This document shows, one piece after another, positions 54,172-63,238 of a stretch of DNA of 64,000 nt. The first letter of the stretch is position 1; each line of letters begins with the position of its first letter. Source of the DNA: Enterococcus plantarum (GTDB lineage Bacteria; Bacillota; Bacilli; Lactobacillales; Enterococcaceae); NCBI RefSeq assembly GCF_001730295.1, contig NZ_MIKA01000047.1, forward strand, positions 1-64,000. The letters run 5' to 3'. Below the pieces are notes generated by a model that saw only the letters and a list, made by a program, of their open reading frames with translations, did no database searches and had not been told where the DNA came from. The translations under genes were made by a program, and so were the position numbers.

Positions 54172-55950
54172 GTGAGAAAAAAAATGAGTCTAGTCCTTTT
54201 GATTAGCTGTTTAGGTGTATTATCTCTAAATTTGTTTGGGAATACAAAGATTAATGCAGCGAATGAAACACTAGATAAAGAGTCATCAGTTTTCCAAAAT
54301 GTTAGTCTATCAAAAATCGAGCAACAAACGGGCACTGTAGTGAAAACCTCGCTTAAAAATGGAGAATCAATTAATTATGATGATGTTTTTCAAGTGAAAT
54401 ACCATCTATCAATCCCTGATGAGATGAAGCTTACAAAGAATCAAACATTTACTACGAACCTTCCCTATCTTACTCCAAGCAGTAAAGAACCAGTTGAAGT
54501 AAAGGATAAAGACGAAAATATCTTAGGGAAATGGAAAATGATAACAGACGCTAAGGGGTCAAAGCGATTGTCGTTTCAAGTAAGTGATTTTTTCGTCGAA
54601 TCAAAGAAACACGAAGCAGATATCGAATTTACTGCTCGTCTAGATTCTTCAATCACAAATAAAAAGCAGATACTATCACTTAAATTTGAGACAAAGAAAG
54701 AATCGGATTTAGAACTAACTGTTTTAGAGGTACCTTCTTTAAATGATTCAACCGAAACAGTAAACACTAAAATACCAGAAAAATCAATAGTAAAAGGTGA
54801 CGAAAAAACCCGGTCCAAGAGAGCCGCTGTTAAGTCACCAAGAACAAAAAAAGTGACTGCTGAAAACAAAGCGGCTACCTATTCGATTAAGGTGTATACG
54901 GTAGATAAAGAGGATCACAGCATACCTGTTAACGGGACAATTGTGCTTTATTCTTACAATGATTTAAACGTTGCAATAAGAGTAGAGGGCTCAGTGGATG
55001 GTCAGCTTACATTTACTGATTTGCCACCAGGAAGGTATCGAGTTGCTGGAACAGGGAGTAGATCATTGGGGTATTTTGCGCCTAAAGGAGCAAATTATCA
55101 TGAGGTAAATATACCATCTACTAATCAAACAGCTACTGTTGGATATTTGAGAGGTTGGGGAAGTGTCAGAGTGACAAAGCAAGATGAGTTAACTAATGCC
55201 GTTCTTCCAGGAGCAGAGTTTAAATTAGTAAAAAATAATCCAGATAATTCAATAGAAGTGGTAAAAGAAGGGGTAGTTTCAACGGATAAAGGAATCGTTC
55301 AAGTTGATCAGCTTTTTACGGGGAATTATTCATTTATAGAGACTAAAGCACCTAAGGGGTATATTCTTGATGATACCCCGATAAAGGTTAGCCTTACGGA
55401 TAGAGAAGTCGTTTATCCAGAGTCTACCTCTAAGCCAATTTTTTTTTCAAATACAAATTCGAAAACTAAAACAAATAAAAAAGCAGATATAACAATGAGT
55501 AGTAGCACAGTTCCAACAAATTTAAATTTTGGAAAGACGAAAATTCAAAATTCTAGAAATGAAACATTCACTGCCACTGAGTATGGGGTTCCAACAGTTG
55601 GAAAAGTAGTGATTGATGATACGCGTTCCAATGGTGGCTGGACATTAAAAGTGAAGCAAAACGCAGATTTTGTTGCGACTGATGGTAGTCCTTTGGTGAA
55701 TACAACGCTTGATGTTGCAATCGGTCGCGTAACGAATACAGCTTCTAATTTACCGAGTTATATAAGACAAGTCGTTTCGTTAAAAAGCGGGGTAGAAAAT
55801 TCGATTGCTATAGCGAAAACGACAGAAGGAACAGGGAAAACAACGATTCCTTTGGATAAATTTTCGTTGACTGTTCCAAAAGAAACAACTAAGAAAATAA
55901 GTCAATATAATTCGTCGCTCACTTGGACACTTTCAGATGTTCCACAATAG
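54172..55950 (+). CDS. Large WxL-domain surface protein with SpaA-like repeats
   Basis: The 592-residue exported protein has a signal peptide (cleavage near INAA-NE) and an N-terminal adhesin-like region (about 50-200). Two SpaA/Cna-B-like domains follow (about 238-325 and 330-425; KVYTVDKEDHSIPVNGTIVLY and VRVTKQDELTNAVLPGAEFKL). A C-terminal WxL domain with NGGWTLKV and the closing YNSSLTWTLSDVP ends the protein. WxL domains bind peptidoglycan without covalent linkage. The start is GTG 54172, nine bases after AGGAG. It is the first gene of the WxL operon. SpaA domains suggest a stalk-like adhesin. Confidence 0.9.
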   Translation: MRKKMSLVLLISCLGVLSLNLFGNTKINAANETLDKESSVFQNVSLSKIEQQTGTVVKTSLKNGESINYDDVFQVKYHLSIPDEMKLTKNQTFTTNLPYLTPSSKEPVEVKDKDENILGKWKMITDAKGSKRLSFQVSDFFVESKKHEADIEFTARLDSSITNKKQILSLKFETKKESDLELTVLEVPSLNDSTETVNTKIPEKSIVKGDEKTRSKRAAVKSPRTKKVTAENKAATYSIKVYTVDKEDHSIPVNGTIVLYSYNDLNVAIRVEGSVDGQLTFTDLPPGRYRVAGTGSRSLGYFAPKGANYHEVNIPSTNQTATVGYLRGWGSVRVTKQDELTNAVLPGAEFKLVKNNPDNSIEVVKEGVVSTDKGIVQVDQLFTGNYSFIETKAPKGYILDDTPIKVSLTDREVVYPESTSKPIFFSNTNSKTKTNKKADITMSSSTVPTNLNFGKTKIQNSRNETFTATEYGVPTVGKVVIDDTRSNGGWTLKVKQNADFVATDGSPLVNTTLDVAIGRVTNTASNLPSYIRQVVSLKSGVENSIAIAKTTEGTGKTTIPLDKFSLTVPKETTKKISQYNSSLTWTLSDVPQ

Positions 55951-56017
55951 ATTCGATCAAATACGTTATCAAGCTTGAAAAAGCTTAATATAAAAAATAT
56001 TTTTAGGGGGATTTTAA

Positions 56018-56662
56018 ATGAAAAAGTTGATACATGCAACGTTATTATCTGGATTAGCATTAACTGCGATTGGGTTTTCCAATCAATCATTAGCTGTAGA
56101 TAAAGATACGAAATCAACAAATGCAACAATTACCTATACAGAAGGGGATATGACGATTGATCCTGGAGATGGAAGTTTAGGCTCGGGTTTACCTGACAAT
56201 TTAAACTTTGGTGCACACAAAATTCAAAATAAAACAGCCGAAAATTGGATAGCTACTGACAATGGAATGGAAGGTGGTCCAGTTACGACTGGTAAGCTGA
56301 CAGTCAATGATGCTCGAGGAACCAAAGCAGGTTGGAGTGTGAAAGTGGTTCAAACATCTCAATTTACAGAAAAAGGTGGAACTGGACAATTAACGAATGC
56401 TGCATTAACCATCAAGACCGGTTCTGCGACGAATACTGGAGGAACAAGACCTACAAGTGGTAAAATCAATAATTCACTTACCTTAGTTCCTGGTGCTGGA
56501 GGAGAGCAATTGATATTTGGTGCTAAAGCAGCAACAGGTGATGGAATTTCAACATTAGAATTATCAAAATTCGAGCTGGCTGTACCAGTTGATACTGCTA
56601 GAAGAGCTGTAGAGTATCAATCTACATTGACTTGGACATTATCTGATACACCAGCACCATAA
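56018..56662 (+). CDS. Small WxL-domain surface protein
   Basis: The 214-residue protein consists of a signal peptide (cleavage near SLAV-DK) and one WxL domain. It has PDNLNFGAHKIQNKTAENWIA, the first WxL motif in AGWSVKV and the C-terminal YQSTLTWTLSDTPAP. AGGGGGATT precedes ATG 56018. It is followed 34 bases later by a DUF916/DUF3324 gene, the usual partner. The WxL domain resembles that of the large protein upstream, suggesting duplication. Confidence 0.93.
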   Translation: MKKLIHATLLSGLALTAIGFSNQSLAVDKDTKSTNATITYTEGDMTIDPGDGSLGSGLPDNLNFGAHKIQNKTAENWIATDNGMEGGPVTTGKLTVNDARGTKAGWSVKVVQTSQFTEKGGTGQLTNAALTIKTGSATNTGGTRPTSGKINNSLTLVPGAGGEQLIFGAKAATGDGISTLELSKFELAVPVDTARRAVEYQSTLTWTLSDTPAP

Positions 56663-56696
56663 AAGAGTAACTAGATAAATTTTGAGAGGGATAACA

Positions 56697-57794
56697 ATGA
56701 GTAGCAATCAAAAACGATTTAATTTTTTCGTTATAGGATTCGTTATCAGTTTATTTTTTTGCACAACTACAGTTGTTTACGCCACAACAGATGAAACATT
56801 TGCTGGATTTACAACAGATGCGAAATTACCTGATAATCAGTACACAAAAGAAGTCACTTATTTTGATTTGAAGATGATACCTAGTCAAAAACAAGAACTA
56901 GAAGTTATATTAACGAATGCTTCCTCTAAGGAGATTGTTGTTGTCCCTTCAATTAATCGTGCTCAAACAAATCGAGCAGGTGTAGTGACCTATTCGGTTA
57001 AAAGTGAAACAAACAACGCGGGTTTAACGTACAATATTGAAGATATTATAACCATTGCTGAAAAAGAGATCGTTTTAAAAGCCCATGAACAATATAAGCT
57101 AAAGTTGCAGGTGGAAATGCCAGAACAGCCATTTGAGGGTATTTTAGCTGGAGGATTATATTTATACAATAAAACAACAGCTAAAACAGATGGGAACATA
57201 AAAAATCATTTTGCTAGAGAAATTGCCTTGATTCTGAGAACGACAGATAATAGTGAAGAAATACTTGGTGATTTAGCATTGACAAAGGTGAGTACGGATC
57301 AAGAAAATGCCAGAAATGTTATTAGTTTATTATTAGAGAACGCGCAACCAGCTTATTTATCAGCTGTGAACTTTAAAGGAAGCATAACAAAATCCGGCTC
57401 TCAAGAACCACTGTTAATACTAGACAAAAAGAATCTGTCGATTGCGCCAAATAGCACATTTGATTTACCGATTCCTCTAAATGGCGAGCCGTTTAAAGCT
57501 GGGAAGTATGAGTTTAAAGGAACAGCTACTCAAAAGGAAAGAGTCTGGCAATTTGACCAAAAATTTCAAATCACATCAGAAGAAGCCAAGAAATTAAACC
57601 AAAAAGATGTAAGTATCAAAAAAGAAACTATTTTTGAGAACCGTCTAGTTCTGATATTGATAGGTCTTCTATTGTTGTTGCTACTGATTCTAATCGTTTT
57701 ACTTTTCCGTATATATAAAAAGAAACGTGCTAGAAGAAAACGGAAAGACCAACAAAGGAAAAAGAAGAAGCGAACGAAAGTGTTGAAAAAGTAG
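56697..57794 (+). CDS. DUF916/DUF3324 membrane protein (WxL partner)
   Basis: The 365-residue protein has a signal peptide and a DUF916 domain (FDLKMIPSQKQELEVILTNASSKEI, peptidoglycan-binding in recent naming). A DUF3324 host-binding domain with FEGILAGGLYLY follows, then one C-terminal membrane helix (LVLILIGLLLLLLLILIVLL) and a strongly basic cytosolic tail rich in RKK. Such proteins form complexes with WxL proteins on the surface. ATG 56697 follows AGAGGG; in-frame TTG 56682 is rejected. Confidence 0.92.
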   Translation: MSSNQKRFNFFVIGFVISLFFCTTTVVYATTDETFAGFTTDAKLPDNQYTKEVTYFDLKMIPSQKQELEVILTNASSKEIVVVPSINRAQTNRAGVVTYSVKSETNNAGLTYNIEDIITIAEKEIVLKAHEQYKLKLQVEMPEQPFEGILAGGLYLYNKTTAKTDGNIKNHFAREIALILRTTDNSEEILGDLALTKVSTDQENARNVISLLLENAQPAYLSAVNFKGSITKSGSQEPLLILDKKNLSIAPNSTFDLPIPLNGEPFKAGKYEFKGTATQKERVWQFDQKFQITSEEAKKLNQKDVSIKKETIFENRLVLILIGLLLLLLLILIVLLFRIYKKKRARRKRKDQQRKKKKRTKVLKK

Positions 57795-57828
57795 CTAAAC
57801 AGAGAATCTACACAGAAAGGATTAGGAT

Positions 57829-58164
57829 ATGAAAAAATTAGTGTATATCATGGGTTTCATGCTCCTTTTTACCGTTTTATTAAGTTCAAACTATTCAGCA
57901 ATGGCACAAGAGTACAATGGTCCCGCGAACATAACGACTGTTGGAGGAATACGCTTTTATGAAACAGACGATACAGAAACAACTACTTCTTCTGATTCGT
58001 CTAATACAACAGAAACAGAGACTTATGAGAAACCAAAAGAGCTTTCGAGCAAACCGCGCTTTCCAAATACAGGAGAGACAAGTACGCGCTTTATACTTGT
58101 TATTGGTCTAGTATTCGTTTTTATAGCATTTTTAGGGTTGATGAACAAGAGAAGTAAGAAATAA
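57829..58164 (+). CDS. Small sortase-anchored surface protein (LPXTG-like motif FPNTG)
   Basis: The 111-residue protein has a signal peptide (cleavage near SAMA-QE) and a short folded segment (YNGPANITTVGGIRFYE). A Thr/Ser/Glu-rich stalk leads to the sorting signal RFPNTGE, a membrane helix and the tail MNKRSKK. It is cell-wall anchored by sortase A. Short LPXTG proteins recur in WxL operons, but their job is unknown. Shine-Dalgarno AAAGGATTAGG precedes ATG 57829. Confidence 0.88.
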   Translation: MKKLVYIMGFMLLFTVLLSSNYSAMAQEYNGPANITTVGGIRFYETDDTETTTSSDSSNTTETETYEKPKELSSKPRFPNTGETSTRFILVIGLVFVFIAFLGLMNKRSKK

Positions 58165-58233
58165 ACAAATCATTATGGGTTACTAAAGTATCAATACTTT
58201 AATAATAAAAAAGTTTTTAAGGAGAGATTGAGA

Positions 58234-59052
58234 ATGAAATTGACAAAATTAGTAATGAGCGGTGCCGCTTTGGCCACAATCGTAGGAATTGGGGCGCTAA
58301 ATGCAGATGCAGCAACTTATCCAGAGGCAACCAAGGGAGTAACAAATGGGAATATTAGCTTTACGGATGATGGAACAAATAATATTCCAGATCCAGAAAA
58401 TCCTGATAAACCAACGAATCCAGTTGATCCGACAGATCCAAATAATCCAGATAAACCAGGCGGCAATGAAAATCCAGGAGATTTAAAATTAGTTGTCGTG
58501 CCAGATTTTGATTTTGGCTCACAAAAAAAATCTAGTGGAGAAGTAACTGCGAATGCGAAAGTTGTTGCAGCATGGGATGAGAATAAAAATAAGGTTTATC
58601 GTGCACCATGGATCACGACGCATGATATGAGAACAGAACGCGATACGGGTTGGACTGTTTCAGTAACTTCAGGCCAATTTACATTGACTGGTTCGGGAAA
58701 TCAAAACAAAGTAATCAATGGTGGCGAGATCGTATTGACAAATGCAAATTATGAAGGCTCAAGTACTACTAAACCAACCATTCATTCAAAAGCGGTTGGA
58801 AAGGACATTGCTACAGGATTAGTTTTAACACCTGGAACAGAAGTTTCAATAGCAAGTTCTGATTCGTCAGGAGCTCAAGGGATTGGTGATTATTCACTAG
58901 CATTAGGAACAAATGGTAACGGGACGTATAAAGCAGATTCAGTTACAGATGGCGTAACATTTAGAATGCCAGCGAAGACAGCTGTTGAAACCGGAGAATA
59001 TCAAGCTGTATTAAATTGGGAATTAAAACCAATACTAATTCCTTTCGGATAA
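58234..59052 (+). CDS. WxL-domain surface protein with Pro/Asp/Asn-rich linker
   Basis: The 272-residue exported protein has a signal peptide (cleavage near ADAA-TY) and a low-complexity spacer of PDNP-like units (PDPENPDKPTNPVDPTDP) at about residues 50-85. A WxL domain follows, with TGWTVSV as the first motif and YQAVLNWELKP as the last. ATG 58234 follows AAGGAGAG; TTG 58228 is too close. It ends the first WxL operon half; a hairpin follows. Confidence 0.93.
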   Translation: MKLTKLVMSGAALATIVGIGALNADAATYPEATKGVTNGNISFTDDGTNNIPDPENPDKPTNPVDPTDPNNPDKPGGNENPGDLKLVVVPDFDFGSQKKSSGEVTANAKVVAAWDENKNKVYRAPWITTHDMRTERDTGWTVSVTSGQFTLTGSGNQNKVINGGEIVLTNANYEGSSTTKPTIHSKAVGKDIATGLVLTPGTEVSIASSDSSGAQGIGDYSLALGTNGNGTYKADSVTDGVTFRMPAKTAVETGEYQAVLNWELKPILIPFG

Positions 59053-59070
59053 ACAAAATGAAATAGCAAA

Positions 59071-59103
59071 ACTGAGGTATAGCTCTTTGAGTTGTACCTC
59101 AGA
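59071..59103 (+). terminator. Hairpin after the third WxL gene
   Basis: CTGAGGTA pairs with TACCTCAG, enclosing AGCTC/GAGTT pairing. It is related to the AACTC/GAGT hairpin family elsewhere in the window. There is no T run, so termination is uncertain. Confidence 0.5.
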
Positions 59104-59216
59104 TTTATAATGATTGAGTGAATGGTAGAATTACATGTTTTTTGAGGATACTCATTTACGTATTGCTCGTTATGGACTTTTATCTTAAACTCTAATTTCC
59201 AAGAAGGAGCAGTTAG

Positions 59217-60329
59217 ATGCGTAAACTGAATAAATATATTTTATGCTTAGTAGGACTATGTTTGTTTCTTTTTTCAAGAAACGAGGGACATGCTTCGGAG
59301 TCAACGAAACAAGGAGGCACAGGAGCGGCTTTTTCTGTTGAGGCTATTTATCCTGAGAATCAGCAAAGAGGAGAAAGTGGTTACTATGATTTAAACGTTA
59401 TACCAGGAAGTAAGCAAGAAATAAAAGCAAAAGTAAAGAATTATTCTGATCATCCGATAGAGGTTCTTATTGACGTCACACGAGGAACAACTAGTGATGG
59501 TGGCGTTATTAGCTACAAAGAATTCGATAAAGAAAAAGATAGCAGCATGTTAATAGATATAAAAAAACTAGTACAGGTGAAGGAACCTGTAGTGAAACTA
59601 GGCGCAAAAGAGAGTAAAGAAATAGTAGCTGAGTTAAGCGTACCAGAAGCTCCTTATGAAGGCCAATTATTAGGCGGACTTCACTTCTCAGAAAAGTATC
59701 AATCGTCTGAAGAAGATCAAAAGAAAGCCGTGATCAATACTTTTTCTTATAGTCTTCCAATCATATTGACGGAATCAAGTACAAAAGCTGAAAATAAACT
59801 AGACTTGATTAAGGCAGAAGCAGGACAACGGAATTTTCATAATTTTATTGAAGCGATCCTACAAAATCAAGCACCTAGTATTATTCATAAAATGACAATT
59901 GATGGTAACGTGATCGCTAAAAAGACGAATAAGGTAATCTATGCTCGAAAAGAAGATGCCTTTCAGATGGCACCTCATTCAACAGTAAGATTTGGTTTTG
60001 ACATGAAAGACACTGAAATGATTGCTGGAAATTATGAAATTGTCATGAACGTGACAGCTGATAAACAGAAGTATGCGTTAAAAAAAGAATTCACGATTTC
60101 AAAAGAAGAGGCAAAGAAATTCAACGATGAATCTGTCTATTTACAAAAAGAAGATTCGAACCTTCTTTTATGGTTACTTATGGGAACTGGTGGCATCTTA
60201 ATAGTCCTCATGTTGGCTATAATTATTTGGCGGAAACGAAAAAAGAGAAAACGCATTCGAAAAAGAAACGCTGCCAAACGTAAAAATAAAAAGAAAAGTA
60301 AAAAGAATAAAAAAGTAACTGAAGGATAA
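59217..60329 (+). CDS. Second DUF916/DUF3324 membrane protein (WxL partner)
   Basis: The 370-residue protein has a signal peptide, DUF916 (YYDLNVIPGSKQEIKAKVKNYSDHPIEV), DUF3324 (PYEGQLLGGLHFSEKY), one C-terminal membrane helix (LLLWLLMGTGGILIVLMLAIII) and a long Lys/Arg tail. It parallels the protein at 56697-57794, so each small WxL protein may have its own partner. ATG 59217 follows AGAAGGAGCAG. Confidence 0.92.
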   Translation: MRKLNKYILCLVGLCLFLFSRNEGHASESTKQGGTGAAFSVEAIYPENQQRGESGYYDLNVIPGSKQEIKAKVKNYSDHPIEVLIDVTRGTTSDGGVISYKEFDKEKDSSMLIDIKKLVQVKEPVVKLGAKESKEIVAELSVPEAPYEGQLLGGLHFSEKYQSSEEDQKKAVINTFSYSLPIILTESSTKAENKLDLIKAEAGQRNFHNFIEAILQNQAPSIIHKMTIDGNVIAKKTNKVIYARKEDAFQMAPHSTVRFGFDMKDTEMIAGNYEIVMNVTADKQKYALKKEFTISKEEAKKFNDESVYLQKEDSNLLLWLLMGTGGILIVLMLAIIIWRKRKKRKRIRKRNAAKRKNKKKSKKNKKVTEG

Positions 60330-60446
60330 TTATTTTTAAAAGATGGTATAAAGGGAGACGATCTTTTAAAGAAAGAAACGTAATGAACCTGTGTTTTTCA
60401 CTTGTAAATACTTAATTCTTTTCAAAAAGTAATTAAAAATAAACAA

Positions 60447-60475
60447 TTTACATGTTATTTTTTTAGTGGTACAAT
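60447..60475 (+). promoter_or_regulatory. Promoter of the duplicated PA14-like gene
   Basis: TTTACA (60447-60452) and TACAAT (60470-60475) are separated by 17 bases, a good vegetative promoter. The start point would fall inside the inverted repeat at 60478-60492. Confidence 0.75.
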
Positions 60476-60477
60476 CA

Positions 60478-60492
60478 AAAAGGGGTAAACAA
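60478..60492 (+). repeat. Left arm of 15-bp inverted repeat bracketing a PA14-like gene
   Basis: AAAAGGGGTAAACAA at the transcription start is matched exactly in reverse complement at 61574-61588, past the stop codon of the same gene. It also contributes to the region just before the gene's Shine-Dalgarno. Confidence 0.75.
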
Positions 60493-60518
60493 AAAATAAA
60501 AAAAGGGGATGGAAATGT

Positions 60519-61556
60519 ATGGTATTAAAAATAAGAAAAAAAATGCCGTTAATTATTTGTACTTTAATTGCTTGTTTTACGTTACTTAGTATCAATTCAA
60601 GTGTTGCTTCAGCTGATGAAGGCAAATTAGTTCATGGCGTCTATACAGAATATTTTAGAAGAGAAGGCATTAATTATATTCCAGTTGCAAGTCAATATGA
60701 AAATAGCAATTTAGATTTTACTTGTAGTTTAAACAGAGAGCCTTACCCAGGAATTAATCCGAATAATGGCTTTAGAGTAAGTAAAACTGCCTATGTAAAA
60801 CTAAGTGGTTCAGGGACTTACATGTTTATGACGAGTACTACCGGAAATACTCAAGTCTATATTGATGATGTCCTCGTTCAACCAAACTATCCATATGTTA
60901 ATTTGCAAGCTGGTCAAATTATCAAGATCAAAGTTGTTAGCAATTTCCCAACGAATGCACAAAGTAAAGCGGGTCAATTCGTTACAGATTTTTATTGGAA
61001 ATCTCCAGAAATTGGTCTTAATTTTCCAGCACAGCATATTGCACAAGAATTGCTTTATACAACGCCAGATTTACAAGGTATTGATGTCGTTGTGCCAGAC
61101 ACATTAGTTCATGGCGTCTACACAGAATATGAAAGACGTCAAGCTCCAATGGGGAATTTTATTCCTGTTGCAAGTCAATTTGAAGACGGTACACTTGATT
61201 TTAGGTGTCAATACAATAAGCAACCTTACCCAGGAATCGATCCTGCAGCTGGTTTCCGAGTGAAGAAAACAGCATATATTAAATTAACAGATACTGGAAC
61301 ATACAGATTTTATTCTGCTAGCAGTAATGTAATTCCACAAATCTATGTTGATGACGTACTTGTTCAAAATAGTTATCCAGTGTATCTTCAAGCTGGTCAG
61401 ATTATTAAAGTGAAGGTAGTAGCGACATTCTACAGCCCTTCTCCAAGTAGTGGGTACAACTATGACTTGGTGTGGTCGACACCATCTAGTCCAGCTCCGT
61501 ATAAACTAATTCCACAAGAATTGCTTTATACAACGCCAGACTTAAACGGCGTTTAA
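60519..61556 (+). CDS. Secreted protein with two tandem PA14-like modules
   Basis: The 345-residue protein has a signal peptide (cleavage near ASA-DE) and two copies of a module of about 160 residues. Each begins LVHGVYTEY and ends ELLYTTPDL. Inside each copy are a GFRVxKTAYVKL strand, a VYIDDVLVQ turn and an LQAGQIIKIKVV strand, which together resemble the PA14 beta-barrel of adhesins and glycan-binding proteins. No anchor motif is present. It has its own promoter. Ligand and role are unknown; glycan binding is inferred from the fold. A third such module occurs in the next gene. Confidence 0.85.
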   Translation: MVLKIRKKMPLIICTLIACFTLLSINSSVASADEGKLVHGVYTEYFRREGINYIPVASQYENSNLDFTCSLNREPYPGINPNNGFRVSKTAYVKLSGSGTYMFMTSTTGNTQVYIDDVLVQPNYPYVNLQAGQIIKIKVVSNFPTNAQSKAGQFVTDFYWKSPEIGLNFPAQHIAQELLYTTPDLQGIDVVVPDTLVHGVYTEYERRQAPMGNFIPVASQFEDGTLDFRCQYNKQPYPGIDPAAGFRVKKTAYIKLTDTGTYRFYSASSNVIPQIYVDDVLVQNSYPVYLQAGQIIKVKVVATFYSPSPSSGYNYDLVWSTPSSPAPYKLIPQELLYTTPDLNGV

Positions 61557-61573
61557 AAGAATCGAATAGTAAA

Positions 61574-61588
61574 TTGTTTACCCCTTTT
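61574..61588 (-). repeat. Right arm of 15-bp inverted repeat bracketing a PA14-like gene
   Basis: TTGTTTACCCCTTTT is the exact reverse complement of 60478-60492. Next to it, TAAATTGTTTA (61570-61580) also mirrors TAAACAATTTA in the promoter at 60440-60450. Confidence 0.75.
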
Positions 61589-61634
61589 ACTATGTTACGA
61601 TTTTCTAGATATGTATAAGTAACATTGATAAAAC

Positions 61635-61728
61635 CTCCCAAAGCTAAATATTTCCCCTTTCATGTAGTTTGAGTCGTTAAGGATAAATCAAAAGAGGGAG
61701 AATATTTTATAGTTTTGGGAGATTTTTA
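61635..61728 (+). terminator. Long imperfect hairpin between the PA14-like genes
   Basis: CTCCCAAA (61635-61642) pairs with TTTGGGAG (61714-61721). Inside, AAATATT and CCCTTT pair with AATATTT and AAAGAGGG-type sequence, giving a long interrupted stem followed by ATTTTTAG. It probably ends the upstream transcript. A structured 5' leader of the next gene is the alternative. Confidence 0.5.
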
Positions 61729-61770
61729 GTATAAAAATAGTCAAAATTTTTTATGAGAAAGGTAGATAAT

Positions 61771-63219
61771 ATGAAAAAGATTAAAATGAAACATGTGTTT
61801 TTAGCTCTAATGATTATTGTAAGTTTTTTGACTTCTGGTGTATCTGCAATGGCAAAAGGAATTAATAGTAAAGCGGAAGGAACAGCTTCTATTACTGCAA
61901 TCCTGTTTGAAGATGTAAATAGTAATGGTAAGCAAGAGATGGATGAGCCTGGAATTCGAGGAATCACCGTGAGATTATTGAATGAGTCTGGTACAGAGAT
62001 TGCTAAAACTAAAACGAATGCAAAAGGCAGATACAAATTTGATAAGCTTTTATCAGATATGTATCAGATAAAAATAGATTATCCGGTTAGCTATGTAGCA
62101 ACTTCGCTGGGATTGGTAGGGTTTTCTCCAGACGGACTTTCTAAATATTTTGAACTAGATGAAGGTGAAAAATTTAAGGATGCTTGGATTGGATTCCAGT
62201 CTACTGATCCAACTATAGAAGGAACTGTTTTTAATGATGAAAATAAGAGCGGTGATAAGGATACAGCAGAAAAAGGCGTTGCAGGAATCGAATTAGGTCT
62301 TTATGTAGCCGGAAGCACAAATCCTATTCAAACAGTCAAAACTGATGCAAATGGAAAGTATTCTTTTGTAAAGATTCCACCCGGTAAAACCTACGAAATA
62401 AAGCCAATTTCACTGCCATCCCAATATGAAATAATTAAAAATAGTAATTTTGATGAAAATGGGAAAAGCATTCAATTCGCTTTAGAAACACTAGATAAAA
62501 AATACAATGTAGACCTAGCATTGTACGAAACGATTCCAGTAACTGGCATCAATGTGGAACCAAAAGAATTGATTCAGTATGTTGGAGATACTGGCAAATT
62601 GACAGTTACAATTACTCCAGAGAATGCAACGTATAAAGAGGTTTCTTACATCAGTGACGATCCAACTGTTATGACAGTGGATAAAGACGGGAATTGGGAA
62701 GCTAAAAAAGTTGGAGTTACGGTTATAAAAGTCAAGACTGAAAATGGCTTAACGTTTGAGGTAAATGTAACAGTCAAAGAAAGAGAAGGTGTTGGCGCTA
62801 CATTCTATGATTATCCAAGATATTTGGGCTATTTTATACAGAAAGGAACAGGGACCGCGAAAAATTTTGATGATGATTATAATAATGTAGAACCTTACAA
62901 AGGTCTAGGAACTGATTATTATAAGGTAAAAAAAGTAGGATATGTGACGCTTAAAGACACTGGTCTTTATACTTTCTCGATTGAGGTAGATGATAATGGT
63001 GCCGTTTATTTAAATGACGAAAAAATTATTGATCGCGATAATATCACTGGAGGAACATTAAAGAATTTCCGCTATTTCAAAGCAGGACAAAGGATCAAAA
63101 TTACAACGGAGCATTTTAATAAAGAAGCGCCGGTTTCCTATTTTCATTTAAGGTGGCAAACACCAAGTAACCCTTACTCTCCAAAAGCAATTCCAGATTC
63201 TGAAATTACAATGGAATAA
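61771..63219 (+). CDS. Secreted multidomain protein: two SdrD B-like domains, Big2 and PA14-like
   Basis: The 482-residue protein has a signal peptide and two SdrD_B/SpaA-like domains carrying calcium-loop-like starts (FEDVNSNGKQEMDEPGIRG and FNDENKSGDKDTAEKGVAG) at about residues 35-145 and 145-255. A Big2 domain follows (VTGINVEPKELIQYVGD), then a C-terminal PA14-like module (GATFYDYPRY...VYLNDEKIIDRD...YFHLRWQTP). No sortase or WxL anchor is visible. ATG 61771 follows AAAGGT; ATG 61753 overlaps that site. Likely an adhesin related to the preceding gene. Confidence 0.88.
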   Translation: MKKIKMKHVFLALMIIVSFLTSGVSAMAKGINSKAEGTASITAILFEDVNSNGKQEMDEPGIRGITVRLLNESGTEIAKTKTNAKGRYKFDKLLSDMYQIKIDYPVSYVATSLGLVGFSPDGLSKYFELDEGEKFKDAWIGFQSTDPTIEGTVFNDENKSGDKDTAEKGVAGIELGLYVAGSTNPIQTVKTDANGKYSFVKIPPGKTYEIKPISLPSQYEIIKNSNFDENGKSIQFALETLDKKYNVDLALYETIPVTGINVEPKELIQYVGDTGKLTVTITPENATYKEVSYISDDPTVMTVDKDGNWEAKKVGVTVIKVKTENGLTFEVNVTVKEREGVGATFYDYPRYLGYFIQKGTGTAKNFDDDYNNVEPYKGLGTDYYKVKKVGYVTLKDTGLYTFSIEVDDNGAVYLNDEKIIDRDNITGGTLKNFRYFKAGQRIKITTEHFNKEAPVSYFHLRWQTPSNPYSPKAIPDSEITME

Positions 63220-63238
63220 CTAGTTCATTTAGTCGCTA

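Noticed and set aside
54600-56000. Search for a CRISPR array or phage genes near the integrase
   Set aside because: No regularly spaced repeats and no phage structural, excisionase or conjugation genes were found between 51 and 64 kb.
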